Part shown: in pieces, positions 1-5,622 of the stretch
Layout of the letters: every line of letters starts with the position of its first letter
Numbering within the stretch: position 1 is the stretch's first letter
NCBI GenBank assembly: GCA_024635735.1
Contig: JAGXII010000004.1
Span: forward strand, 1-8,057
From: Christiangramia sp.
Lineage (GTDB): Bacteria > Bacteroidota > Bacteroidia > Flavobacteriales > Flavobacteriaceae
Length of the DNA: 8,057 bases
Direction: 5' to 3'
Position numbers and translations under genes: made by a program
Notes under the pieces: generated by a model
Told to the model about the DNA's origin: nothing
The model's database searches: none
What the model saw: only the letters and a program-made list of their open reading frames with translations

Positions 1-45
1 AAAGCAATATTTTAGGATAAAAAAAAGGGAAAAATACCTTTTCAT
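1..45 (-). other. Possible 5' end of a divergent gene running off the left edge
   Basis: Reading the minus strand from an ATG at 45-43, fifteen codons stay open to the window edge and give MKRYFSLFFILKYCF. This resembles the start of an exported protein (Lys-Arg followed by a hydrophobic run), and the position would make it divergent from the lipoprotein gene at 99. Against it, the run is short, the Lys-Tyr-Cys interrupts the hydrophobic core, and AT-rich intergenic DNA readily gives Phe/Leu/Ile codons. A competing reading is the 3' end of a plus-strand gene: frame 2 is open from base 2 to a TAA at 56-58, ending in EKYLFIEAY. The window cannot decide between these. Confidence 0.25.
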
Positions 46-98
46 AGAAGCCTATTAAAGGTTAAATTTAGATCATTATCAATCAAAAAACTGACCAA

Positions 99-602
99 AT
101 GAAAAAGACTAGCTTAATTTTAATCCTGACACTTTTCCTGTTTGGATGCGAATCAGATGATGAATCCCTTTATACAGCTGAAAATTATCTAAATGCCAAC
201 TTGCAGGGAGTGTTGTTTACTGCGAAAAATGATTTGGTATCCACTAATTTTAAACGAACCACAACCAGCTGGGGCAGTTTAAATCTCCTACTTCGCGGGG
301 AGGATGCCAATGGAGATAGACTGGAGATCTATATCGAAAATTACGAGGGACCGGGAAAATATCTTATAGGTAGTGATATGGTGGCAAATCACTGGATTGG
401 TTACAGTCAAATTGGAGGACAGGGAACCTGGAAGCTTACAAAAGGAATGGGAATAGATCTGAATACCAATTATGTTGAAATAATTTCTTTGACAGATGAA
501 TCTCTGGAAGGCAGATTCTCATGTAGCCGAATTTTTAATGTACAAACCAATAGGGCCTCATCATTTGAAGGCAACTTTAAGGTTTTTCAATATTTGCCAT
601 AA
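99..602 (+). CDS. Probable surface-exposed lipoprotein, DUF6252-like
   Basis: A 167-residue protein with a lipoprotein signal peptide: Lys2-Lys3, a hydrophobic core (residues 5-15), then the lipobox Leu-Phe-Gly-Cys with Cys17 as the lipidated residue. The residues after the cysteine are ESDDE. In Bacteroidota such an acidic stretch just after the cysteine acts as a lipoprotein export signal to the cell surface, so surface exposure is inferred. The rest (about 30-165) alternates short beta-strand-like segments with the pattern of small flavobacterial lipoproteins resembling DUF6252: an N-terminal 'NANLQGVLFTA' strand, a central 'GPGKYLIG' turn, and a C-terminal 'LEGRFSCS...FEGNFKVF' pair of strands. 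The family assignment is from memory of the pattern and is tentative. No enzymatic motif is visible. The ATG has no SD sequence, as expected for the lineage. The function is unknown. Confidence 0.85.
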   Translation: MKKTSLILILTLFLFGCESDDESLYTAENYLNANLQGVLFTAKNDLVSTNFKRTTTSWGSLNLLLRGEDANGDRLEIYIENYEGPGKYLIGSDMVANHWIGYSQIGGQGTWKLTKGMGIDLNTNYVEIISLTDESLEGRFSCSRIFNVQTNRASSFEGNFKVFQYLP

Positions 603-610
603 AACCTTTG

Positions 611-631
611 TGATTATCTTTTTGATAATCA
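611..631. repeat. Short hairpin downstream of the lipoprotein gene
   Basis: A perfect 8-bp inverted repeat, TGATTATC and GATAATCA, surrounds a five-T loop nine bases after the lipoprotein stop codon. It could slow or end transcription of that gene or stabilise its mRNA end. The stem is AT-rich and no T-run follows it, so it is not a standard intrinsic terminator. A second, smaller palindrome (AAGAAG-GAG-CTTCTT, 658-672), followed by an A/T-rich stretch, lies a little further on. Confidence 0.35.
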
Positions 632-714
632 GAGCGTTTATCGGAATATAACTAGACAAGAAGGAGCTTCTTTAAAAAATTAAGAATTATTTATGAGAAG
701 CGCCAAAGAGTTCA

Positions 715-722
715 TATCTTTG
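715..722 (+). promoter_or_regulatory. Bacteroidota-type -7 promoter element for the small membrane protein gene
   Basis: TATCTTTG at 715-722 matches the Bacteroidota -7 consensus TAnnTTTG exactly and lies 26 bases before the ATG at 749, which would give a 5' leader of roughly 20 bases. A convincing TTG-type -33 element is not visible at the usual spacing; only a weak TTAT/TTTAT stretch lies near 690-694. The match supports independent transcription of the downstream gene, but an 8-mer with two free positions can occur by chance. Confidence 0.5.
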
Positions 723-748
723 AACCGATTCAGAAATACTTGTAAGTT

Positions 749-931
749 ATGATGTTCGATTTCGATCAGTACCTTGGTTTTTTAGCATTTTTAATCATAT
801 TAACAATGGGATTCTGGTTAATGATCTTTTTAATAGGATTCGTAGTACCCTACTGGATAGGTGGATCTATTGGAGAGATGATCAAAGAAAAACGTGAGGC
901 CAGAAAAAAAGCCAAACAAGAAAAAGTATAA
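749..931 (+). CDS. Small single-pass membrane protein of unknown function
   Basis: A 60-residue protein. After a short acidic N-terminus (MMFDFDQ) comes a long hydrophobic stretch from about residue 9 to 33, rich in Leu, Ile and Phe, then PYWIGGSIGEM and a strongly basic, Lys/Arg/Glu-rich tail (residues 45-60). The charge distribution predicts one membrane helix with the basic C-terminus in the cytoplasm. I do not recognise a family. Support for a real gene is contextual: a TAnnTTTG element lies 26 bases upstream and a strong hairpin terminator starts at the last base of the stop codon. Two adjacent ATG codons (749 and 752) are possible starts, and the sequence does not separate them. It may be a modulator of a membrane complex, but nothing here shows a partner. 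Confidence 0.7.
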   Translation: MMFDFDQYLGFLAFLIILTMGFWLMIFLIGFVVPYWIGGSIGEMIKEKREARKKAKQEKV

Positions 932-962
932 AAAAAAGGGACTTGAAAAAGTCCCTTTTTTT
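931..962. terminator. Bidirectional intrinsic terminator
   Basis: A perfect 14-bp stem (AAAAAAAGGGACTT at 931-944 paired with AAGTCCCTTTTTTT at 949-962) closes a GAAA tetraloop. The A-run on one arm and T-run on the other provide a U-tract in either direction. It sits between the convergent 60-residue protein gene (stop ends at 931) and the TonB-dependent receptor gene (stop at 982-980), so it probably ends both transcripts. Its left arm begins with the last A of the upstream stop codon. Confidence 0.92.
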
Positions 963-979
963 ATTCAACTAATCAACTA

Positions 980-3523
980 CTATTTCTGGAATTCTCCTTC
1001 ATCAAAGTCGTTGGAACCATCATTTCTTCTTTCCTGACGTTTCTTTTGCTGGTTAAATCTATACATGAATGAAACATTAATTTGTCTCTGTCTCCACTGG
1101 AATTCACTATCCTGAGTATAGAAATCGGTGGTGATAGACTGACTCCTTTTTCTGGAATTAAGTAAATCTCTTGCATTAACCGAGATTGTTGCGTGATCAT
1201 TAAAGATATCTTTACTCAGCGCTACATCAAGTGATAAAATTCCGTCTTGTGTTCCCTGGATTTCCTGTGAGGCTCCTCTGTAAAAAGCGTTAGTTTGCCA
1301 GTCAATTTTTCCAGGCAGCGTAACTTTGGAACTAAATCTTCCAAACCAGCTGTTATTTTTCTGGCTGTAATCAACTCCATTAAAATCACCATTCAGTTTA
1401 AATTGGAAAAAGTTCACACTACCATTCAAACGCAACCATTTTGTTGGATTATAAAGAACGCCAACTTCGGCACCGGAACGGTCATTGGTAGCAAGGTTAA
1501 AAGGAATACTTCTTATTACCTCAATATCTTCACCTGCAGGACCAGTAATTAAAACCTGCTCCTGTACTCGTTGGAAGGCATCTGTCTCTCTCTGATAATA
1601 CACCGAAGAGGTAAGAGTTAATTTTTCCCATCTCTTAAGATAACCCAAATCAAATGCATTGGAATAGGCGGGTTGTAAATTTGGATTTCCCTGGAAAATA
1701 TTATTCCTACTACTTCTGGAAGGGAATGGATTGATATACCATCCACGTGGTCTATTAATTCTTCGGTTATACCCTAGGGTAATATTTTCCTTTTCCCCTA
1801 ATTCATAAATAAGGTTTACAGTAGGAAATAGTCCCAAATAATTATTATCAAAATCAGTATCTATAGCGAATGAAAATTCTTCCTGTAATTCTGCTTCCGT
1901 AAGTTCAGAAGAAATTTTCCCTTTTAAATTAGTATTCTCAAGCCTTAGACCGAGAAGGAAACTAAAGTCCCCGAATTTGCTGCCATATTGAGTATATAGA
2001 GCCTGAACGTTTTCGGTATAATCGAAAATATTCGTCTGATTTTCATTTATAACCAGATTGCCATTATTATCCTCCTGAAATAATACATAATCTGTAACAG
2101 AATTTTCAAACTCCCCACGATAACCGGCTTCGAATTGTGATTCTTCGCCTATAGGACGCACATAATCTGCCTGAATCAGGTATTCTTTCTGATCTTCAGA
2201 TGTTGTGGTTTGCTCTCTTGGGATATTAATATCAGTAACTTCTGAATTATTATAAATAACGGGTTCTCTAATAAATGAAGCCTGATCTTCTATGTCACTT
2301 TCATATTGAAAATCTGCAGTTAATTCATGACCTTTATTGTCAAATTTCTTGATGTAGTTTAAAGAAATCTGGTAACTATCCTCATCCTCAGTTTCTGTTT
2401 CAATTCTCTCTGTTCCTAAAATAGAATCACCATTAAGATAATAATCGTTGGCGTTGGTGGTTATATCCCTGTCGGCTCCGGTTCTGTAGAAAAGCGCTCC
2501 GGTGATGGAAGACATATCGGTAATATAGTATTCCATTCCAAGGTTTGTATTAAATCCCCGATTCAATCGATCATATTCACGATCTTCCACATTTCGGTCA
2601 TATGCAAGATCCCCTAAGAAGGCATCATTTCTAACATCAAAATAGCGAGTATCAAAATATCCATTTCCGGGAGATTCAGAATATCTGTAACCTGTTGTAG
2701 TAAAGAGATTATATTTGTCTGTACGATAATTCAGGTTTGCTGAAATTCCACCATTAGTAGGATGTCCCGCATTAAGGGTTAGTGAACCATTGAATCCAAG
2801 GGTTTCTTTTTTACGTAGAATAATATTGATAATTCCCGCAGTTCCTTCAGCATTATACCTGGCGGAAGGGGAGGTGATTACTTCTACCCGTTCAATTGCT
2901 TCAGCAGGAAGCTGACTCAAAACATCGGTGCTACCAAAACCTGCCATCGCCGATGGTTTACCGTTTATAAGGATTCTTACATTACTATTTCCTCTAAGGC
3001 TAATACCACCTTCAATATCCACAGAGACAGAAGGAACATTGTTCAGTGCGTCACTAACAGTACCGCCAGAAGTAGTTAAGTCCTTTCCTATATTATAAAT
3101 CTTTTTGTCAAGACGAACATCCACCTGAGTGGTTTCAGCACGAACAACTACTTCATCAAGATTTTCTGAACCGAGCCCTAATTTAATCGTACCAAGATCC
3201 ACATCACTGTTTATAGTACGATTATTAAAAGTTTTGGCTTCGTAGGAAATAAATTCTACAATAATATTATATGTGCCTTTTGCCACTTCTATTGAAAATT
3301 CTCCCTTTGCATTTGTGACTCCTCCTGTAAGGTCTTTTGGATCATTCACGTTTACAATAGAAATTGTAGCATATTCCAAAGGCACATCAAGCTGGTCGTC
3401 CAAGACCACACCAGTAATGGTAAAGTCTTTTACAGGTACCGGTGCCTGTGAATAGGCATTAAAATTAAGTAAGGCAAAAAAGCCAAGTATCAGGCTCAGG
3501 GAATAGATTTTCAAGTTGGTCAT
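980..3523 (-). CDS. TonB-dependent receptor, outer membrane beta-barrel family
   Basis: An 847-residue outer membrane protein. A signal peptide (residues 1-25, ending Ala-Tyr-Ser before Gln26) is followed by a carboxypeptidase-regulatory-like beta-sandwich (about 34-117, starting at ITGVVLDD). A TonB plug domain follows (about 125-240), with NNVPSVSVDIEGGISLRG and the plug-end motif NAEGTAGIINIILRK at 224-238. The rest is a barrel to the last strand, INVSFMYRF, ending near residue 823. This architecture fits the OMP_b-brl_3 group of TonB-dependent receptors, which move substrates across the outer membrane using TonB-ExbBD energy. A 24-residue charged tail follows the last strand, and there is no type IX secretion domain. 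No SusD-like partner, iron regulator or degradative gene lies nearby, so the substrate cannot be named. The ATG at 3523 is chosen because the frame upstream of it reaches only a TTG at 3547, and the signal peptide begins naturally at MTNLKIY. Confidence 0.93.
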   Translation of the reverse strand: MTNLKIYSLSLILGFFALLNFNAYSQAPVPVKDFTITGVVLDDQLDVPLEYATISIVNVNDPKDLTGGVTNAKGEFSIEVAKGTYNIIVEFISYEAKTFNNRTINSDVDLGTIKLGLGSENLDEVVVRAETTQVDVRLDKKIYNIGKDLTTSGGTVSDALNNVPSVSVDIEGGISLRGNSNVRILINGKPSAMAGFGSTDVLSQLPAEAIERVEVITSPSARYNAEGTAGIINIILRKKETLGFNGSLTLNAGHPTNGGISANLNYRTDKYNLFTTTGYRYSESPGNGYFDTRYFDVRNDAFLGDLAYDRNVEDREYDRLNRGFNTNLGMEYYITDMSSITGALFYRTGADRDITTNANDYYLNGDSILGTERIETETEDEDSYQISLNYIKKFDNKGHELTADFQYESDIEDQASFIREPVIYNNSEVTDINIPREQTTTSEDQKEYLIQADYVRPIGEESQFEAGYRGEFENSVTDYVLFQEDNNGNLVINENQTNIFDYTENVQALYTQYGSKFGDFSFLLGLRLENTNLKGKISSELTEAELQEEFSFAIDTDFDNNYLGLFPTVNLIYELGEKENITLGYNRRINRPRGWYINPFPSRSSRNNIFQGNPNLQPAYSNAFDLGYLKRWEKLTLTSSVYYQRETDAFQRVQEQVLITGPAGEDIEVIRSIPFNLATNDRSGAEVGVLYNPTKWLRLNGSVNFFQFKLNGDFNGVDYSQKNNSWFGRFSSKVTLPGKIDWQTNAFYRGASQEIQGTQDGILSLDVALSKDIFNDHATISVNARDLLNSRKRSQSITTDFYTQDSEFQWRQRQINVSFMYRFNQQKKRQERRNDGSNDFDEGEFQK

Positions 3524-3561
3524 TGTCAATTTTTGTACTATGACCAAATAAAGTCTCTAAG

Positions 3562-3615
3562 GTTTAATGAGTATCGGTTAAATTTTTGTTAAATGAAAAA
3601 TTAAAAACATTAAAC
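3562..3615. repeat. AT-rich inverted repeat upstream of the receptor gene
   Basis: GTTTAATG (3562-3569) and CATTAAAC (3608-3615) are perfect reverse complements flanking 38 bases that also hold two copies of GTTAAAT (from 3577 and 3588). All lie in the 106-base gap between the Spy-like gene and the receptor start. On the minus strand TTTATTTG, a seven-of-eight match to TAnnTTTG, sits about 25 bases before the receptor ATG. The gap may therefore carry a receptor promoter with an operator, but the composition makes chance repeats likely. Confidence 0.25.
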
Positions 3616-3629
3616 AAAAAAGATAGCGA

Positions 3630-3998
3630 TCAGGATTTTCGGGTAAGTTGCTTATTCAGAAGGATATAATTTTCAAACTGTTCTTCATTCATGAACTTTT
3701 GAAGAGTTTTATATTCATTCTTCTGAATGGATTTTAGCTTGTCAATTTGATGATTCGTGCTCAGGCTTGAATTAATAATTTCATTCTTTTTGATAGTATA
3801 TTCAATGATCGAGTCTTCAAGTTGAAGTGTTTGTTCCTCGCTAAGACCCAGCTGTTCTTTCCAGGTAAGTGCAAGTTCGGCCGCCACATCTTTTATCTCC
3901 TGACGGTTTTTTTCGTGAATATATATTTGTGAATAAACGAAACCTGCCACAGCTGCGGCTGCCACACTTATCAAAGCTATTCTGTGTTGTAGTTTCAT
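3630..3998 (-). CDS. Membrane-anchored or periplasmic helical protein, Spy/CpxP-like
   Basis: A 122-residue protein with an N-terminal hydrophobic segment (residues 7-23, Ala-rich), either an uncleaved anchor or a signal peptide, followed by a highly charged, all-helical region. Two similar short motifs frame that region: LSEEQ at 52-56 and MNEEQ at 103-107, about 50 residues apart. Paired LTxxQ-type motifs in a small helical periplasmic protein are typical of the Spy/CpxP group, which includes chaperones and stress sensors of the envelope. The resemblance is by pattern only and is weak. It begins 17 bases after the ArsC-like stop codon, so the two are probably co-transcribed. No metal-binding His/Cys cluster is present. 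An unrelated small coiled-coil membrane protein is the alternative. Confidence 0.8.
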   Translation of the reverse strand: MKLQHRIALISVAAAAVAGFVYSQIYIHEKNRQEIKDVAAELALTWKEQLGLSEEQTLQLEDSIIEYTIKKNEIINSSLSTNHQIDKLKSIQKNEYKTLQKFMNEEQFENYILLNKQLTRKS

Positions 3999-4015
3999 TT
4001 TAATATTTTTAGTGT

Positions 4016-4357
4016 TTATAAAAGCTTTTCAATTTCAGAAGAAGGTCTTCCTATTACTGCATGTTTTTCATCTTCTACGATAGGTCGCTCTATTAATTTG
4101 GGATTTTTGACCATTACCGTAATTAATTCTGAATCGCTTAAATCTTTATTTTTATAATTTTCTTTCCAGATCTTTTCATTCTTTCTAACCAGTTGAATGG
4201 GAGTGATCTCAAGCTTCTCAATGAGATCCTTCAATTCTTTTTCATCCAATGGCTCCTTCAAATATTCTCTAACCTCAAATTTTTTCCCTGAATTTTCAAG
4301 GATTTCAAGACCTTCTCTTGATTTTCTGCATCTGGCGTTATGATAGATTTTTAGCAT
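4016..4357 (-). CDS. ArsC-family reductase (glutaredoxin-dependent arsenate reductase type)
   Basis: A 113-residue thioredoxin-fold protein of the ArsC/Spx family. The N-terminus MLKIYHNARC places the catalytic Cys at residue 10, just after the first strand, with His6 before it. The arginines that bind the oxyanion in E. coli ArsC (Arg60, Arg94, Arg107) have counterparts at Arg58 (LVRKNE), Arg91 (ERPIV) and Arg104 (IGRPS), so arsenate reduction with glutathione/glutaredoxin is chemically plausible. It lacks the C-terminal extension of the 141-residue E. coli plasmid enzyme, like many chromosomal members. No arsenite pump, ArsR repressor or other arsenic gene is nearby, so the true substrate is open; many chromosomal homologues have no proven role. 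It lies 69 bases downstream of prfB and 17 bases before the Spy-like gene. Confidence 0.88.
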   Translation of the reverse strand: MLKIYHNARCRKSREGLEILENSGKKFEVREYLKEPLDEKELKDLIEKLEITPIQLVRKNEKIWKENYKNKDLSDSELITVMVKNPKLIERPIVEDEKHAVIGRPSSEIEKLL

Positions 4358-4426
4358 TCCTTATTATTTTTTCCTTTTTAAAATAATCAAATAATTCAAA
4401 TTTTAAAAGTCAAAGACTGAAGTTCT

Positions 4427-5525
4427 TCAATCTTCATTCCGTTGTCCCATCATCATTAGAAAAGATTTCAGAAATGAATCAATTTCTCCATCCATCACAT
4501 CATCCACATTTCCTGTTTCTTCTCCTGTTCTAACGTCTTTCACCAATTTATAAGGGTGCATCACATAATTTCTTATCTGTGAACCCCATTCTATCTTCAT
4601 TTTAGAATCTTCTATTTCCCGCCGCTGTTCCTGTCTCTTCTGAAGCTCGGTCTCAAAAAGCTGACTTTTTAATAGCTGCATTGCCTTATTTTTGTTTTCA
4701 AGCTGAGAACGGGTTTCAGAATTCTCAATAACAATCCCTGTTGGTGCATGCCTTAACCGGACCGCCGTTTCTACCTTATTCACATTTTGTCCTCCCGCAC
4801 CAGATGAACGCATGGTTTCCCAGCTAAGATCGGCAGGATTTATATCTATTTCAATACTTTCGTCTACCAGCGGATAAACATATACCGAAGCAAAAGACGT
4901 ATGTCTCTTGGCGTTAGAATCAAATGGGGAAATTCTCACCAGTCTGTGAACCCCGTTTTCACCTTTTAACCATCCAAAAGCAAATTCTCCTTCTATTTCA
5001 AGAGTTACGGTTTTAATTCCCGCGACATCTCCGGCCTGATAATTTAACTCACGTATTTTATATTTCCGCTTTTCAGCCCACATAAGATACATTCGCATGA
5101 GCATTTCAGCCCAGTCACAACTTTCTGTACCACCAGCGCCGGCCGTAATTTGTAATACGGCGCTCATATTATCACCTTCTTCTGAAAGCATATTTTTGAA
5201 CTCCAGGTCTTCAATAAGATCTACCGCCTTTTTATGTCTTTGCTCTACATCTTCAGCGGTGGCTTCATCTTCTTTATAGAACTCGTAGATGACCTCAAGG
5301 TCATCTACAAGAGTTTCAGATTTTTCATAATCTTCAACCCAGTGTTTTTCAGAATTAACCTCCCGCATGATCTGCTCCGCTTTTTTAGGATCGTCCCAGA
5401 AATCTGGCGCGAAGGTCTTTTCTTCCATATTTGTTATTTCGATTTTCTTGGCATCAATGTCAAAGATACCTCCTTAACGCAACCAGGCGCTCTTTGAGAT
5501 CCTTTATATTCTCTGTAGTTATCAT
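4427..5525 (-). CDS. prfB: Peptide chain release factor 2, expressed by programmed +1 frameshift
   Basis: RF2 recognises UGA and UAA stop codons in the ribosome and releases the finished peptide. The CDS is complement(join(4427..5461,5463..5525)): 21 codons from ATG at 5525, an in-frame TGA (5462-5460), then a +1 shift that skips T5462 and continues as Asp22 to the stop at 4427. The product is 365 residues, the usual RF2 length. Starting at the internal ATG at 5428 would give only 333 residues. In full-length numbering the stop-codon recognition motif SPF is at 199-201 and the catalytic GGQ at 244-246 (E. coli: 205-207 and 250-252). The N-terminal helical domain and the conserved GAGGTESCDWAEML segment are present. 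The UGA makes expression self-limiting: abundant RF2 terminates at codon 22, scarce RF2 allows the shift. It is divergent from the metalloprotease gene and may head the minus-strand operon. Confidence 0.97.
5459..5475 (-). promoter_or_regulatory. prfB: Programmed +1 frameshift signal of prfB
   Basis: On the minus strand the order is AAGGAGGTATCTTTGAC. AGGAGG (5474-5469) is the internal SD element, TAT is the three-base spacer, CTT (5465-5463) is the slippery Leu codon, TGA (5462-5460) is the stop, and the following C (5459) makes it a poor terminator. Spacing and slippery sequence are identical to the E. coli site AGGGGGTATCTTTGAC. Pairing of the SD with 16S rRNA pushes the ribosome forward and the peptidyl-tRNA re-pairs on TTT, so GAC is read as Asp. 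AAGGAGGT is complementary to the core ACCUCCUU of 16S rRNA over eight bases. Confidence 0.95.
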
Positions 5526-5622
5526 GTATTCGTCGTTTTCAGGTAAAAATAGAATTTAGTCGAGGTTCAGAAAAGTATTTAACGATTATTTTATAGTTTT
5601 AGGCAGCTCAAAAATTCAGCTT
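5526..5622. promoter_or_regulatory. Divergent promoter region between prfB and the metalloprotease gene
   Basis: This 97-base gap separates two divergent start codons and must hold both promoters. On the plus strand TAGTTTTA (5594-5601) matches seven of eight positions of a TAnnTTTG element, about 20 bases before the ATG at 5623. On the minus strand TATTTTTA (5551-5544) is also a seven-of-eight match, about 18 bases before the prfB ATG. Clear -33 elements are not visible. Neither start codon has an SD sequence. Confidence 0.35.

Noticed and set aside
22..42. AAAAGG/CCTTTT hairpin with a T-run on the minus strand, as a terminator
   Set aside because: The stem has only six mostly A/T pairs, and the T-run could equally be Phe codons of a possible minus-strand ORF.
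973..1552. Short frames overlapping the receptor 3' half (973-1200 minus, 1295-1552 plus)
   Set aside because: They lie in alternative frames of a well-supported barrel domain and show no protein-like pattern.
3524..3547. Receptor gene starting at 3547, eight codons earlier
   Set aside because: The codon at 3547-3545 is TTG, the added residues do not fit a signal peptide start, and the near-consensus promoter TTTATTTG would overlap it. The ATG at 3523 begins a normal signal peptide.
4358..4426. Terminator between prfB and the ArsC-like gene
   Set aside because: Only a four-base TGAA/TTCA match near 4418-4429 is visible, without a T-run, so read-through is more likely.
5428..5428. Internal ATG at 5428 as the start of release factor 2
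   Set aside because: It lies downstream of a full frameshift signal, gives a protein 32 residues shorter than the family norm, and has no start-like context.
5460..5462. In-frame TGA in prfB as a nonsense mutation or sequencing error making a pseudogene
   Set aside because: The SD, spacer, CTT slippery codon and following C match the known RF2 autoregulatory site exactly, so this is recoding and not decay.
5234..5497. Plus-strand open frame of 87 codons across the prfB 5' region
   Set aside because: It is antisense to conserved RF2 codons and the frameshift site, with no recognisable protein features.
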